The notes: generated by a model from the letters alone, not told the origin. 32,798 nucleotides of DNA from Deltaproteobacteria bacterium (GCA_024279255.1 JAJRRT010000057.1:1-32798), one strand, 5' to 3'; shown: positions 9,895 to 18,684, numbered from the stretch's first letter. A program made the numbers and translations.

Positions 9895-10754
9895 ATTCAA
9901 GCCTACCAAGCCGCTTCGGAAAGCTATCCAAGCACCCTGTGCTGCTCTGCCTTGCCAGCTTTTTCCTTTGTTTCCTCCTGGCTTTGGTCCTATTTTTTCC
10001 ACTGAATCCTTTCGCCAAGCGGCTCGAACAATTGGCTAATCAACAGGGGATCCTGCTTCAGATTGAAGGCCCAAAACTACTTTTCCCTTTCGGACTTGGC
10101 GCGACCCAACTGGAAATCAGCCATTCCAAGATCCTGCACCCACCTTTCCAACTTCAAGAAGTTGATTTGCGCCCACTCTGGTTGAGTTTATTCGGCAGCA
10201 ACCCGGGACTTAACTTTGGATTGAATATCTTTCAGGGCGAGATCAGCGGATCAGCTTACCGCGATGGAAAAGTTCAAATGACTTTTCACAAACTGTTGAT
10301 TGATGAACCCCTAGGGTCACAACTCCCGCTATCACTGGATGGTGTTCTGGAAAAAGCCGAATTTGATGGCACTCTGCCATTGGCGGGAAAAAACCAAAGC
10401 CGCTTGCAGCTCGAACTAGACTCACTCCGCGTTAAAGGTATGCAAATTATTGGCAGTAGCAGCGACTTTCTACCTCTCGGACGCTTAAGTTGCACCGCCG
10501 AGGCCAAGGGCCCCCTGATCCAGATCAGCAACCTGATATCCACTGGGCCAGCTTTTGACCTCAAAGGAAGCGGCAACCTGCGCCTTGGTCGTGTGGCCGC
10601 AAACAGTAGATTGAACCTCAATCTGGTCTTGACTCCCAAAAGCGCACTTGATCCCGCACTCAAGGATCTATTAAGTTTACTGAAAAAGCCTCAAGCAGAC
10701 GGCAGCTACCAAATCAGTCTGCGTGGGTCGCTGTCGAACCTGCGACTGAACTAG
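9891..10754 (+). CDS. gspN: Type II secretion protein GspN
   Basis: 287-aa protein with one N-terminal membrane segment (about residues 17-37) and a periplasmic beta-rich domain carrying repeated amphipathic strands, as in the T2SSN family. GspN is an accessory component found at the end of gsp operons in many delta-type proteobacteria; its precise role is not settled. Overlap with gspM by ATGA supports the same transcript. No terminator follows within the 93-base gap, so transcription may continue into the next gene. Confidence 0.8.
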   Translation: MNSSLPSRFGKLSKHPVLLCLASFFLCFLLALVLFFPLNPFAKRLEQLANQQGILLQIEGPKLLFPFGLGATQLEISHSKILHPPFQLQEVDLRPLWLSLFGSNPGLNFGLNIFQGEISGSAYRDGKVQMTFHKLLIDEPLGSQLPLSLDGVLEKAEFDGTLPLAGKNQSRLQLELDSLRVKGMQIIGSSSDFLPLGRLSCTAEAKGPLIQISNLISTGPAFDLKGSGNLRLGRVAANSRLNLNLVLTPKSALDPALKDLLSLLKKPQADGSYQISLRGSLSNLRLN

Positions 10755-10847
10755 GATAACAAAGCAAACGCCAATCACGCTCCTCTTCGCAGCAGACCAA
10801 CAGTCAGAGTAGGCTGCTCATCTTCTAATTCTGAAAGAGGGAACATA

Positions 10848-12158
10848 ATGCCGATTTTCATTCTGCTTCTGATCACTCTCTTAACTGCGAATTTTGCCAC
10901 CGCAGCAGAGACTCCTCAAGGACAAGCTCCAGCAATAAAATCTGAAACAGTCACGCGAATCATGCAAGAGAGTATAGTTCCAAACCGCTTTGAACTCCCC
11001 TCACAGGCACCACAAATCTGGCGCAAGTACAAGCAACAAAAGCCTGCCCTGATCTTATTTTCTGAACATCCATTCTTACAACAAATCCCGCCCCAGCTTC
11101 AGACGCGCATTAACAATCTGATGGAAGAAGGAACTGCTGACGATTTTTATCGTCATGCCAGTATTCAACGTTGCGACCCTTTATTACTACCAATGCAGAC
11201 TCTGAATGCGGCTTTGTCACAACAATATTTTTCAGAAATAATCTGGTACTTCCCATTCCGTCAAAAACTAACCGATATCAGCATAGATGATTTTCGGACA
11301 CAGATGACCACAGCCGGTTTTCTTAACACAGCCGAAGCAGATAAATTAAAGATTATCGAAGAAGGTGTGATTGAGGGTGATGTCCAGGGAGTCCCTCTGC
11401 GAATTATTCACCCACTAGCTTTCCTGCCCGAGATCGACCGCCCTGCCCTACTCCATATTGACCTCGGCTATTTCAGGGGCCTCTACATCAATGAAATCAG
11501 CACCCCAGCCTATGATCTTTTACAAGAAACAGTCGAGCTGTTACGCGACAGTCAATGGAATACTCTGGGGGTAACACTCTCAACATCAACCGAAGGCGGT
11601 AACTATTCTCTGGCAACCCGTTTTCTGATCGCGGATCTGGCGCGTCTATTGACGAACCCGGCGCTGCTCGATGACAAAATGCCAGTCAGTTGGAAAAACC
11701 GTAAAGAGGCAATGTTCAATCAGAATTTCTTTCAGGAGAGCAAAGCACGAAAATTAATTCAATTAAACGCAACGAAATTCCCAAATGACCCTACGGTACA
11801 ATTTGATACCTACCAACTGTTGGTACAGGCGGGCGACAATCAGGCGGCGTTTGTCCAACTCGATAAGGCCGTAGCTCTCGACCCGGGTTATGCCGAGGAA
11901 TATCTGGCTCTTGCTGAAAGCGGGAAGAAAGAAGGCTGGCATGATCAGACCCTTATCTTTCTCGACAAAGCGGCAAAGGCCTACCCACAGAATCCATTCA
12001 TCCTACTCCAAAAAGCCGATCTGTTGATCAGCCTCAAACGCAATACAGAGGCGAAACAAATCTATACTCAGCTCCAAAACAAATCCTGGTCCAAATTCTT
12101 CTATCCGACAATTCCTGAAGAGCTCAAACAACGTAACTCAGATAACAAAACAAAATAG
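10848..12158 (+). CDS. Exported TPR-containing protein of unknown function
   Basis: 436 aa, not recognised as a named family. A signal peptide is visible (hydrophobic residues 3-15, cleavage near A20). The central part (about 40-285) is a mixed alpha/beta domain without motifs I can name. The C-terminal part (about 290-415) holds TPR-like helices: ARKLIQLNATKFPNDPTVQFDTYQLLV, AFVQLDKAVALDPGYAEEYLALAESG and ALIFLDKAA-type pairs. It lies 93 bases after gspN with an AGAGGGAA ribosome site and no terminator between, so it may be the last gene of the secretion operon. An accessory or assembly role for secretion is possible, but only by position. Confidence 0.85.
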   Translation: MPIFILLLITLLTANFATAAETPQGQAPAIKSETVTRIMQESIVPNRFELPSQAPQIWRKYKQQKPALILFSEHPFLQQIPPQLQTRINNLMEEGTADDFYRHASIQRCDPLLLPMQTLNAALSQQYFSEIIWYFPFRQKLTDISIDDFRTQMTTAGFLNTAEADKLKIIEEGVIEGDVQGVPLRIIHPLAFLPEIDRPALLHIDLGYFRGLYINEISTPAYDLLQETVELLRDSQWNTLGVTLSTSTEGGNYSLATRFLIADLARLLTNPALLDDKMPVSWKNRKEAMFNQNFFQESKARKLIQLNATKFPNDPTVQFDTYQLLVQAGDNQAAFVQLDKAVALDPGYAEEYLALAESGKKEGWHDQTLIFLDKAAKAYPQNPFILLQKADLLISLKRNTEAKQIYTQLQNKSWSKFFYPTIPEELKQRNSDNKTK

Positions 12159-12260
12159 CGGCCTCGACACAAAGCCACCTACTGAAATTGACCTCACAAT
12201 CATTGTTCACGCTGTCTCTATCTCCCTTTTACATAGAAACTTTTCACAGCGATCAGACAT

Positions 12261-12290
12261 AAAAAGGGCCGGGAAACCCCGGCCCTTTTT
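12261..12290. terminator. Bidirectional intrinsic terminator
   Basis: Perfect 13-bp inverted repeat: AAAAAGGGCCGGG, loop AAAC, CCCGGCCCTTTTT. The A-tract on one side and T-tract on the other let it end transcripts from both directions. It closes the gsp/TPR region on the + strand and the cytochrome operon on the - strand. On the - strand it begins nine bases after the stop of the micro-ORF at 12300-12356. Confidence 0.95.
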
Positions 12291-12299
12291 ATCAGCTTG

Positions 12300-12356
12300 T
12301 CAGCAAGGATGAACGTTGCTGCTGCCGACTACCCTTGGCTTCATGTACTTTTTCAT
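12300..12356 (-). CDS. Micro-ORF, 18-aa basic peptide ending in HPC, unknown function
   Basis: Reads MKKYMKPRVVGSSNVHPC then TGA. An AAAGGAG ribosome binding site lies seven bases before the ATG, one of the best in the window. It starts 25 bases after the stop of the giant cytochrome gene and ends nine bases before the terminator, so it must be the last gene of that operon if translated. The peptide is strongly basic at the N-terminus (five Lys/Arg in the first eight residues) and has a single C-terminal Cys preceded by His-Pro. I do not recognise the family. KYxKP resembles the YxxP start of some RiPP leader peptides, but no modifying enzyme is in the window. It could also be a leaderless regulatory peptide or a chance ORF. 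Confidence 0.6.
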   Translation of the reverse strand: MKKYMKPRVVGSSNVHPC

Positions 12357-12381
12357 GATCCGTCTCCTTTATAAGTAGTCT

Positions 12382-15300
12382 TTATTGACTTGTGCCTAAA
12401 CGGTTCCAACCACTGTTTGTACCTTCCTTACGATGGCAGTTATTTGATTGATTGGTCGATGGTGTGACTCTGCCGCCCTCTGCGCTCCATGACGCAAGGG
12501 ATTTATCCAGACAGTTCGTCAGCAAAAGGGCAGGAAGTCCTGTTGCATGTGGGCTATGGCACTTGGAGCAGGTAAAACTGTGAGCACGGCCGCTGCCTGA
12601 ATTATCATTTCCGATACCGCTGGTGCTGTACCAGGTTGAATATTGCGTACCCGCTGTTTGGGTATTGTCTGTTCCCCCGTACCAGCCTGTATTCGATGGG
12701 CCCGTAGGACTAGCTGTTTTATGAGCTTTATTCATTGGCGAACGGAATGGGGCGACATTTTGGTATCTGGTTTCACCATACCTTTCGGCAACAGGTATCG
12801 CGACCTGGTTGGCCATGACCTGTACGCTTCCACCACGCCTTGCATCGAAGATATTTCGAGCATGGGTTGTGTCAGCAGCGCCTGAACCACCAAGCGTGGA
12901 ATTTGCGTGACCGTTGCCATTGGCCAACACAACATCAGTCCGCCAGAGGGAGTCCCCGGTGTAATAATCCATGGTGTCTACATTTGTACCGTGGCAAAGG
13001 GTACAGAGCCCCGCGGTCTCAGAGAGAGTATCATAGCTGGCATTTGTCGTTGGTCGTCCGCTATTGGCATCAACGAAATAGCCACCTTTCTCTTTTGAAG
13101 CGGCCGAAGACGAGAATAGTCGCGGCGTGCCTGCAGAGAAGGTTTTGCCATTGGACACAAATTTATTGCTATTGCCGTAAGAGTCAGATGACAGCGGTGG
13201 CACATCAGGTGGGTATGGGTTCCCTGTCCAAGTCCCTCTCAGGAAGGGCCTTCCGCTACTGGAATCTGCCGTCGCCTTGTTCATATCGTGAACGTCGTGG
13301 CAATAAGAACAACGCAGGTCAGCTCGATTTTCAAGCGACGAGTGGGTTACAGTTCCCCCTACAGCATTGCTGGCAACACTCGAATCCTGTTTACTCGCAG
13401 TGAAATTTACCGAGTGAGTCGAGGCAATCTGACGACTGAGGGCTTCATTTCCTGATCCTCGTGCTGCATGTTGATAAGCATCTCGGCGATAGGCGCCCAA
13501 ACCATCAGAGCCCGTCCAGTCGGTGGTTGAATTTACCCACCCGTTATCCGAATAGAGCCAGCCATAGTTATAGGAACCTGGTGTCGTAGAAGCACCTGTC
13601 GGCGTCGAATCGAGTGCGATATCTACGACCGGAAAACTGACGCCGTTGGTATCAATATTATAGCCCCACTCGTTGACAGTATCGTTGCTTGCGCCTGCAC
13701 CATGACAACCCCAACAGATCTCGGCCTCGGTCGGTGTCCCCCCACTTGCAAACGAAGAAGTTGTTGCAGTGCCCCCAAGCGTAATTCCCCCGTGCGCTCC
13801 AGAGCTGAGAGCATAATCGATACCAAGCTGGTTCTGCATATTTAAAGTGGTACCACTGCCGTCGTCACGGGAATTCCACGAGGCCAGAGGTAATGGAATA
13901 AGGACCTGTTTGTTTGCATCAAGCACAGCATGTCCAGGATGACAACCCATACAACGCGCGGACCAGTCTGTCACACCGCTCAAGGCTTCACCCGCAGTCA
14001 ATTCCAGGTGTGAACCGTAACCGGTACTTTTCCCTGCAGTAACCCCGCCAGAGAATGCAACCTTAGGCGCAGCAGCCGGCGCACCAACGTTGTCCCCATC
14101 GTGACATGCATCGCAAGCGCCACCTCCACCCCAGGTCCCGATGCCATGGCATGTCGTGGTGCAGCTACTGTCTGAATAATTATATTGACCAGCTTCTGTC
14201 CCAATCGTAGTGGTGCCAGGGGTGAAGCCTGAGATCTTCAAGCCTGCGGTAGAGACTAAAGCTGCAGAATTAGCATTCAGAGGGCCATTAGCATGCTCTG
14301 TCGGTGATGCTTCATCGTTATTATGGGTATGACAGGCATCACAGTTTTCGGCGGCATGACCGGTTCCAAAGTGAGTACCTCCAGCGCCCGGAGTCGCCGG
14401 TCGACCTTCCGTATCAATACCATGGCAGCTGCCACAGAGCGCTTGGCTAACACCACTTGTCCAAACTGGCGTTGCAGCACCGTGACAGTAAGTCGCCGCA
14501 CAGGTTTTTGCCGTCGAATCAAATGTTCCACCTGATGGAATGTTACCGAATCCTGGCAGTGTAACCTGAACGTTCGCCGGATCAAGCGTACCGCCCGGCG
14601 CTATACCGCTCTCATTATGAGTTGGTGCAGTCGAGCTCGGGTGGCAAACCTGGCAGTCGTAAGAGTAATTTGCAGAGCCTCCCGCATGGCGAACGTGAGC
14701 TCCCTGTGTTGGTGGGTAGCCGTGACATGCGTTACAGTTTCCGGAGCCAAATTCACGTAAATCCAAGGTGTTCGTTTGCACCGTAACGAAGGTCCAGTCG
14801 GCAGCATGACAAGCGGCTGCGCAGCCGTTAGTTGTTCCATTATAGGCCGCATTGGCATCGTCTGGCGGGAAATTAGCTCCCCCTTGGCCGTTCATCTGAA
14901 CAACATTGAGGGTCAGGCTCTGATTGTGCATTGAGGCGATGTCATAGGCATCACCACCACTGCCGGAAATGTCGACCGGTGTGCCGAAATTATCAGCAAC
15001 TATTGGCGGAGTCGTGTCTCCCTGAAGACCATGACAGGTTGAGCAAACTCCGTGCGCAGCGAAAAAATTAGCGTCCGTCGACGTGGATCCACCACCGGCA
15101 CGATCACGATTAGCGGCCAGATGGTTGGTCCCTCCACTAGCATCGGGCGGATAACCGTGACAACTGTCGCAGGCACCAGCTCCATACGCACTATTTTCAA
15201 CAGGCAGACCGGAGTCAGACAGAAGGTGGCCAACTTCGGTGCCATGGCAGGTCTGGGTACAACTGAAGGTCGTCGGATTATAACCCGCCCCCGTCCCGAC

Positions 15301-16878
15301 CGGACCGTTCATCTCAATATTACCATCCAGGTGATCACCGCCCTGATACGCTGCACTGGCATTGCTCAGGGTCAAATCATAACTACCCTTGGCCACCAGT
15401 AATCCGGTTGAGCCGTTCTGGCTGGCACCATGACAGAGAGAACAATCTTCATGCAGGGGAACTGAACTGACGTCGGTTCCACCGATGGTATGGGTCACGC
15501 TAGCGCTCCCCGGTGAAACCGTAACCACTGTTAAATCATTAGCGCCATCCGGTGGCGACTGGTGGCAGTAGTTACATTTAACTCCGACCGATGGACCAGA
15601 AACAGCCAGACTCTGGTGGCAAGTTGTGCAAGCTGCTGCTGATCCAGTATTATCGGACGCGTTGCTGGTCGCATCGTGACACATTGAACAGGCAGCGAGA
15701 TCTCGTGCCCCCCCGCTGTCTAACCCGGCAGCAAAGTGGGTCCTGCGGGTCGGGTTGCTCGTATCCCTGTTGAACGTCCAGCGATCTGTGCCGGTCGGGT
15801 GAGCCGTGTTCGCCGCATGGCAACTGACGCTTTCACATCCTGTTAACAAATTCCCTTTGCGGACATTAAACCTTGGGTTACTCCCTGCTGCGCCAACAGC
15901 AGTCGATGTCCCGGTTGTCGCGTGACATGCCTGGCAGTACACCAGATCTGCCTTGGCAGCAGGACCATGCATGTCCGGATCGGTATAGGGAACTGCGTGC
16001 GGCGCACTGCCTGGCCCAGTTGCATGGCAGGCCTGAGTCTGAAATGTCGTTGAAAAACAGCTGGGTGCGGTTGCCATTGGACCTGCAGGTGTCGCAGCCG
16101 AAATATTATGGCAAAGAGCACAGGCCTGAGTCTCGGTCGCTGTGGTCAGGCTGCCATCACTATGGAAAATCGAATTGTTGGCCGGAATCCAGTTGGCCGG
16201 GTGTGCCGTGGCATCAGGGTGACAGGCGCTGGCAGAACAATTTGTACCCGTAACGCCCATAATCGAAGTAACAAAACCACCATCAAAAGTGTTACTCGGG
16301 CTCCCATGGCAGAGCAGGCAGTAGTTGCCCATATTCAATCCGTTACCAGTGGAATCTTTCGCTGCCAGGCCGTGTATCGGGCTCGTGTATGGCATTACAT
16401 GTGGTGCATTCGGCCAACCGCCATTTGTACTTGTGGCATGACAACTGGCAGTGTTGTCGAGACAACTAGGAGCGCTTTTACCCCCTTGTAAGTCAGTGCC
16501 ATGGCAGGCAGCATTAGAGCAGGTGGTCCAGCCGATAGGGTCGCTTAAGACCCCGGAAAAATTATCCTGATGGCTGTTCAACGGATCAGCATTCCAGGAC
16601 GCCGGGTGGGCTCCTACAAATGGAGGTCCAGAGGAGTGACACTCAAAACAACTGATCGCATCCCCGCTACCGGTGAAATCAAAACCATGACAGCCCTGAC
16701 ATCCGCGCAGGTCAGCGGTGGCCTGTGCTCCGTGTAACGCAATCCAGTCAGCGACATGAGCGGCCGTTGTCGTGGGGTTGCTACCTAAAGCAGGAGCATC
16801 TGAATTGCTGCTGGAGCAACCGAAGACAGACAGAGTCAGAAACAACAACATCGATGAATAAATTAAATAGCGTATCAT
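12382..16878 (-). CDS. Giant multiheme c-type cytochrome lipoprotein (CxxCH plus CX3CH/CX4CH motifs)
   Basis: 1498 aa. Signal peptide with lipobox VFGC (C21 lipidated), so it is membrane anchored. Heme motifs visible: 21 CxxCH (first at 60, 77, 187, 253, 315; last at 976, 1055, 1190, 1292, 1437), four CX4CH (120, 214, 348, 793) and three CX3CH (540, 686, 906). Three wider pairs also occur: CX6CH at 139, CX9CH at 274 and CX24CH at 1456. Pairs of an unusual motif followed by CxxCHGYPP or CxxCHG match the GSu C4xC/C2xCH repeat family of Geobacter outer-surface cytochromes. Heme density is high to residue 980, then falls. Likely role: extracellular or outer-membrane electron transfer, perhaps to metals or electrodes; the substrate cannot be told. 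An AAGGGAGA ribosome site precedes the ATG, and it lies 15 bases after the pentaheme gene. Confidence 0.95.
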   Translation of the reverse strand: MIRYLIYSSMLLFLTLSVFGCSSSNSDAPALGSNPTTTAAHVADWIALHGAQATADLRGCQGCHGFDFTGSGDAISCFECHSSGPPFVGAHPASWNADPLNSHQDNFSGVLSDPIGWTTCSNAACHGTDLQGGKSAPSCLDNTASCHATSTNGGWPNAPHVMPYTSPIHGLAAKDSTGNGLNMGNYCLLCHGSPSNTFDGGFVTSIMGVTGTNCSASACHPDATAHPANWIPANNSIFHSDGSLTTATETQACALCHNISAATPAGPMATAPSCFSTTFQTQACHATGPGSAPHAVPYTDPDMHGPAAKADLVYCQACHATTGTSTAVGAAGSNPRFNVRKGNLLTGCESVSCHAANTAHPTGTDRWTFNRDTSNPTRRTHFAAGLDSGGARDLAACSMCHDATSNASDNTGSAAACTTCHQSLAVSGPSVGVKCNYCHQSPPDGANDLTVVTVSPGSASVTHTIGGTDVSSVPLHEDCSLCHGASQNGSTGLLVAKGSYDLTLSNASAAYQGGDHLDGNIEMNGPVGTGAGYNPTTFSCTQTCHGTEVGHLLSDSGLPVENSAYGAGACDSCHGYPPDASGGTNHLAANRDRAGGGSTSTDANFFAAHGVCSTCHGLQGDTTPPIVADNFGTPVDISGSGGDAYDIASMHNQSLTLNVVQMNGQGGANFPPDDANAAYNGTTNGCAAACHAADWTFVTVQTNTLDLREFGSGNCNACHGYPPTQGAHVRHAGGSANYSYDCQVCHPSSTAPTHNESGIAPGGTLDPANVQVTLPGFGNIPSGGTFDSTAKTCAATYCHGAATPVWTSGVSQALCGSCHGIDTEGRPATPGAGGTHFGTGHAAENCDACHTHNNDEASPTEHANGPLNANSAALVSTAGLKISGFTPGTTTIGTEAGQYNYSDSSCTTTCHGIGTWGGGGACDACHDGDNVGAPAAAPKVAFSGGVTAGKSTGYGSHLELTAGEALSGVTDWSARCMGCHPGHAVLDANKQVLIPLPLASWNSRDDGSGTTLNMQNQLGIDYALSSGAHGGITLGGTATTSSFASGGTPTEAEICWGCHGAGASNDTVNEWGYNIDTNGVSFPVVDIALDSTPTGASTTPGSYNYGWLYSDNGWVNSTTDWTGSDGLGAYRRDAYQHAARGSGNEALSRQIASTHSVNFTASKQDSSVASNAVGGTVTHSSLENRADLRCSYCHDVHDMNKATADSSSGRPFLRGTWTGNPYPPDVPPLSSDSYGNSNKFVSNGKTFSAGTPRLFSSSAASKEKGGYFVDANSGRPTTNASYDTLSETAGLCTLCHGTNVDTMDYYTGDSLWRTDVVLANGNGHANSTLGGSGAADTTHARNIFDARRGGSVQVMANQVAIPVAERYGETRYQNVAPFRSPMNKAHKTASPTGPSNTGWYGGTDNTQTAGTQYSTWYSTSGIGNDNSGSGRAHSFTCSKCHSPHATGLPALLLTNCLDKSLASWSAEGGRVTPSTNQSNNCHRKEGTNSGWNRLGTSQ
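15709..16470 (-). repeat. Internal duplicated module inside the giant cytochrome gene
   Basis: Residues about 137-250 and 272-390 of the encoded protein align as two copies of one module. Each opens with APSC followed by a widely spaced CH (CX6CH or CX9CH). HATG/HATS, APH-V-PYT and HG-AAK then follow, next a CxxCH, then a CX4CH (CSASACH or CESVSCH) and an AHP stretch. The two copies have diverged clearly at the sequence level, so this is an old duplication. Confidence 0.75.
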
Positions 16879-16893
16879 ACAGTGTCTCCCTTA

Positions 16894-17361
16894 TTACCCG
16901 TGACAGGGTACGCAGGTTTGAGCTGTTTTCGGGTTGCCATGACAGCGGAAACAAGAGGTCGGATCAACCCGCGCGTCAATCCTGTGACGACTTAAGTAAT
17001 CTCCCCGATGTGGCATACGCCGGTAAGTTTCAGTAGGATCTTTAACACTCGGTTTCAATTCGATGCGAGTTGCGTGGCAATCATTACAGAAACTACGTGT
17101 GTGGCACATACTGCAGACCTGAGTCTGTCGATAGGCTGGCTGACGATGATCTTCGCCGAAATAGACCGTATGATTAAACTGAGCAAAATTGAAATTCTCA
17201 TCACGTGCTTCGTGACAATCGATACAAATTGGTGGTTGAGGTGGCAATTCAGCATCAACCGGGTGCTGCTCTGGCGGCATATAACCACCTTTATCCAGCG
17301 CACAGGCTGCCAGGAGAAACAAGATGGCAAGCAGCATCAATAAACGAAAGTTCTTCAGCAT
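16894..17361 (-). CDS. Pentaheme c-type cytochrome lipoprotein
   Basis: 155 aa from the ATG at 17361, chosen because GGAGAG lies eight bases before it. An earlier in-frame ATG at 17391 abuts the upstream stop and has no ribosome site. The lipobox LAAC (C20) follows a hydrophobic core, so it is a predicted lipoprotein. Five CxxCH motifs: CIDCH 46, CSMCH 83, CNDCH 92, CFRCH 137, CVPCH 150. Extra His residues (H64, H72, H118, H126) could serve as axial ligands, giving bis-His hemes as in c7/c3-like proteins. It sits between the beta-barrel gene and the giant cytochrome in one operon, which suggests it hands electrons between periplasm and outer face. Cytochrome c nature is certain; the role is inference. 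Confidence 0.93.
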   Translation of the reverse strand: MLKNFRLLMLLAILFLLAACALDKGGYMPPEQHPVDAELPPQPPICIDCHEARDENFNFAQFNHTVYFGEDHRQPAYRQTQVCSMCHTRSFCNDCHATRIELKPSVKDPTETYRRMPHRGDYLSRHRIDARVDPTSCFRCHGNPKTAQTCVPCHG

Positions 17362-17391
17362 CGATTTCTCTCCACAATTTAGCATTTTCAT

Positions 17392-18684
17392 TTAACGCCC
17401 CCTGCCGAAATAGTAAGTGGCGGAAAGCATCCCCTTCAGATCAGATGTGTAATATGGATCAACACTGTAATCAGCTGAAAGCTTCATATCCAGAGCATCA
17501 CCGAGGAAATGCTTGCCAGCACCAATCGAAATGAACAACGAGCTGTCTTTGTTGAAAATTTCTTTATCGTAGAGAGCATAAAGAAGATCGGCCGAAACGA
17601 ATGTAATCCAGTACTTTTCGGGGAGTTGATCCTGATAGGTATAAAGACGCAACATCAGATAGTTATTGTTTGCAGCTTCCCCGCGCATATAACCCAATTC
17701 GCCGCCGGTTCGAGTATGTTCTTCACCAATCACATCCACTAGCGCTGAGAGAAATTGCGAAGTATCATTTTGGTCATAACTGTAATACTTAAGTTTGGCA
17801 CCCAGATTCAATGTTTCGGATTTACGCCAGAAGCTATCCAGACCGAGGATCCCAACCGATTCTCCACTATTTGCCAGGTTACGGAAGGGGAGCGCAGCCT
17901 TGTCACCAGTTCCGAAATAACTATCGTAGTCAAAATATCGAAAGTAGGGTTTAAAACTGAATTCTTCGGTGGGGATGCGCAATTCCCAAGAATGCTCGGC
18001 AAAGCCGGATTCCTCGGCATTAAATTTTGAAAATCCGAAAAGGGTCATATCCTTTGGTAGAGCCCAGGAAAGATCAACACCAACCATACGATCAGCAGTA
18101 TCGCCATCATTGTTGGAAAATTTAACCGAGACACCGACATCATATTTTTCGTTGCCATGGTAAGCGGCACGACCTCCAAAAATAAGATCGCCACCACGTC
18201 CGTTGGTCGAAGTAAGCCCTACCGGTTGACCTGCGTACCCAGAGAGTGAAACCGTTGGTGAAGTATGCCCAGAGGCCCAAAGACCGTCAATTGTCTCATT
18301 AGCAACACCCTCAAACACATGTTGTCGACCTAAACGGGCGCGCAGAGTACTAAAATGTTTGCGGTACTCGAAATAACCGTAGACCAATTCACCTTCAGAC
18401 TTGCTGTCATAAAACTTACTGTCTGCCAGATCGTATCGTCCCCAACCATAGCCATGAAAACTAATACCTGTTGATGTAAGATCCTTCAAACCTAACTTCA
18501 GATAGCCATAGCCTGGCAAAACGCGCGTGTCACCCTCAACAGGGATCGTTCTCTCAAAGCTACGGACCATGGTCTCAAGCTCAACCTCTGAACTCATGGC
18601 AAAGGTCCCCGCCGGTAACAAAAACAGCAGGGCAAGAAGTAGACAAAGGAACCGTCGCGGAGCAAGCAGACCGGCAACTATCAT
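17392..18684 (-). CDS. Putative outer-membrane beta-barrel protein of a cytochrome conduit
   Basis: 430 aa from the ATG at 18684, which has a perfect AGGAGG seven bases upstream; a longer frame back to a TTG at 18786 lacks one. A signal peptide (hydrophobic 12-28) ends near A29. The mature protein is built of alternating polar/aromatic strands with Gly-rich turns (YGYLKLGLKDL, ISFHGYGWGRYDL, ELVYGYFEYRKHF, ATYYFGRGR at the end). This fits a beta-barrel of perhaps 16-20 strands. The strand count is an estimate. I see no cysteine or heme motif in the mature part. First gene of the operon with the two cytochrome lipoproteins, so it is a candidate porin sheath of a porin-cytochrome conduit, analogous to ExtD/OmbB/MtrB by context rather than by recognised homology. 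Confidence 0.8.
   Translation of the reverse strand: MIVAGLLAPRRFLCLLLALLFLLPAGTFAMSSEVELETMVRSFERTIPVEGDTRVLPGYGYLKLGLKDLTSTGISFHGYGWGRYDLADSKFYDSKSEGELVYGYFEYRKHFSTLRARLGRQHVFEGVANETIDGLWASGHTSPTVSLSGYAGQPVGLTSTNGRGGDLIFGGRAAYHGNEKYDVGVSVKFSNNDGDTADRMVGVDLSWALPKDMTLFGFSKFNAEESGFAEHSWELRIPTEEFSFKPYFRYFDYDSYFGTGDKAALPFRNLANSGESVGILGLDSFWRKSETLNLGAKLKYYSYDQNDTSQFLSALVDVIGEEHTRTGGELGYMRGEAANNNYLMLRLYTYQDQLPEKYWITFVSADLLYALYDKEIFNKDSSLFISIGAGKHFLGDALDMKLSADYSVDPYYTSDLKGMLSATYYFGRGR

Noticed and set aside
12261..12300. UGA of the micro-ORF read as selenocysteine, with the following hairpin acting as a SECIS element (PCU...).
   Set aside because: The hairpin is a textbook terminator with flanking A and T tracts, and the residues after the UGA would be encoded by the terminator itself.
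12643..16491. Several long + strand frames opposite the giant cytochrome gene.
   Set aside because: They are antisense shadows of a repetitive coding region; they are Arg/Trp/Cys-rich with no ribosome sites or domains.
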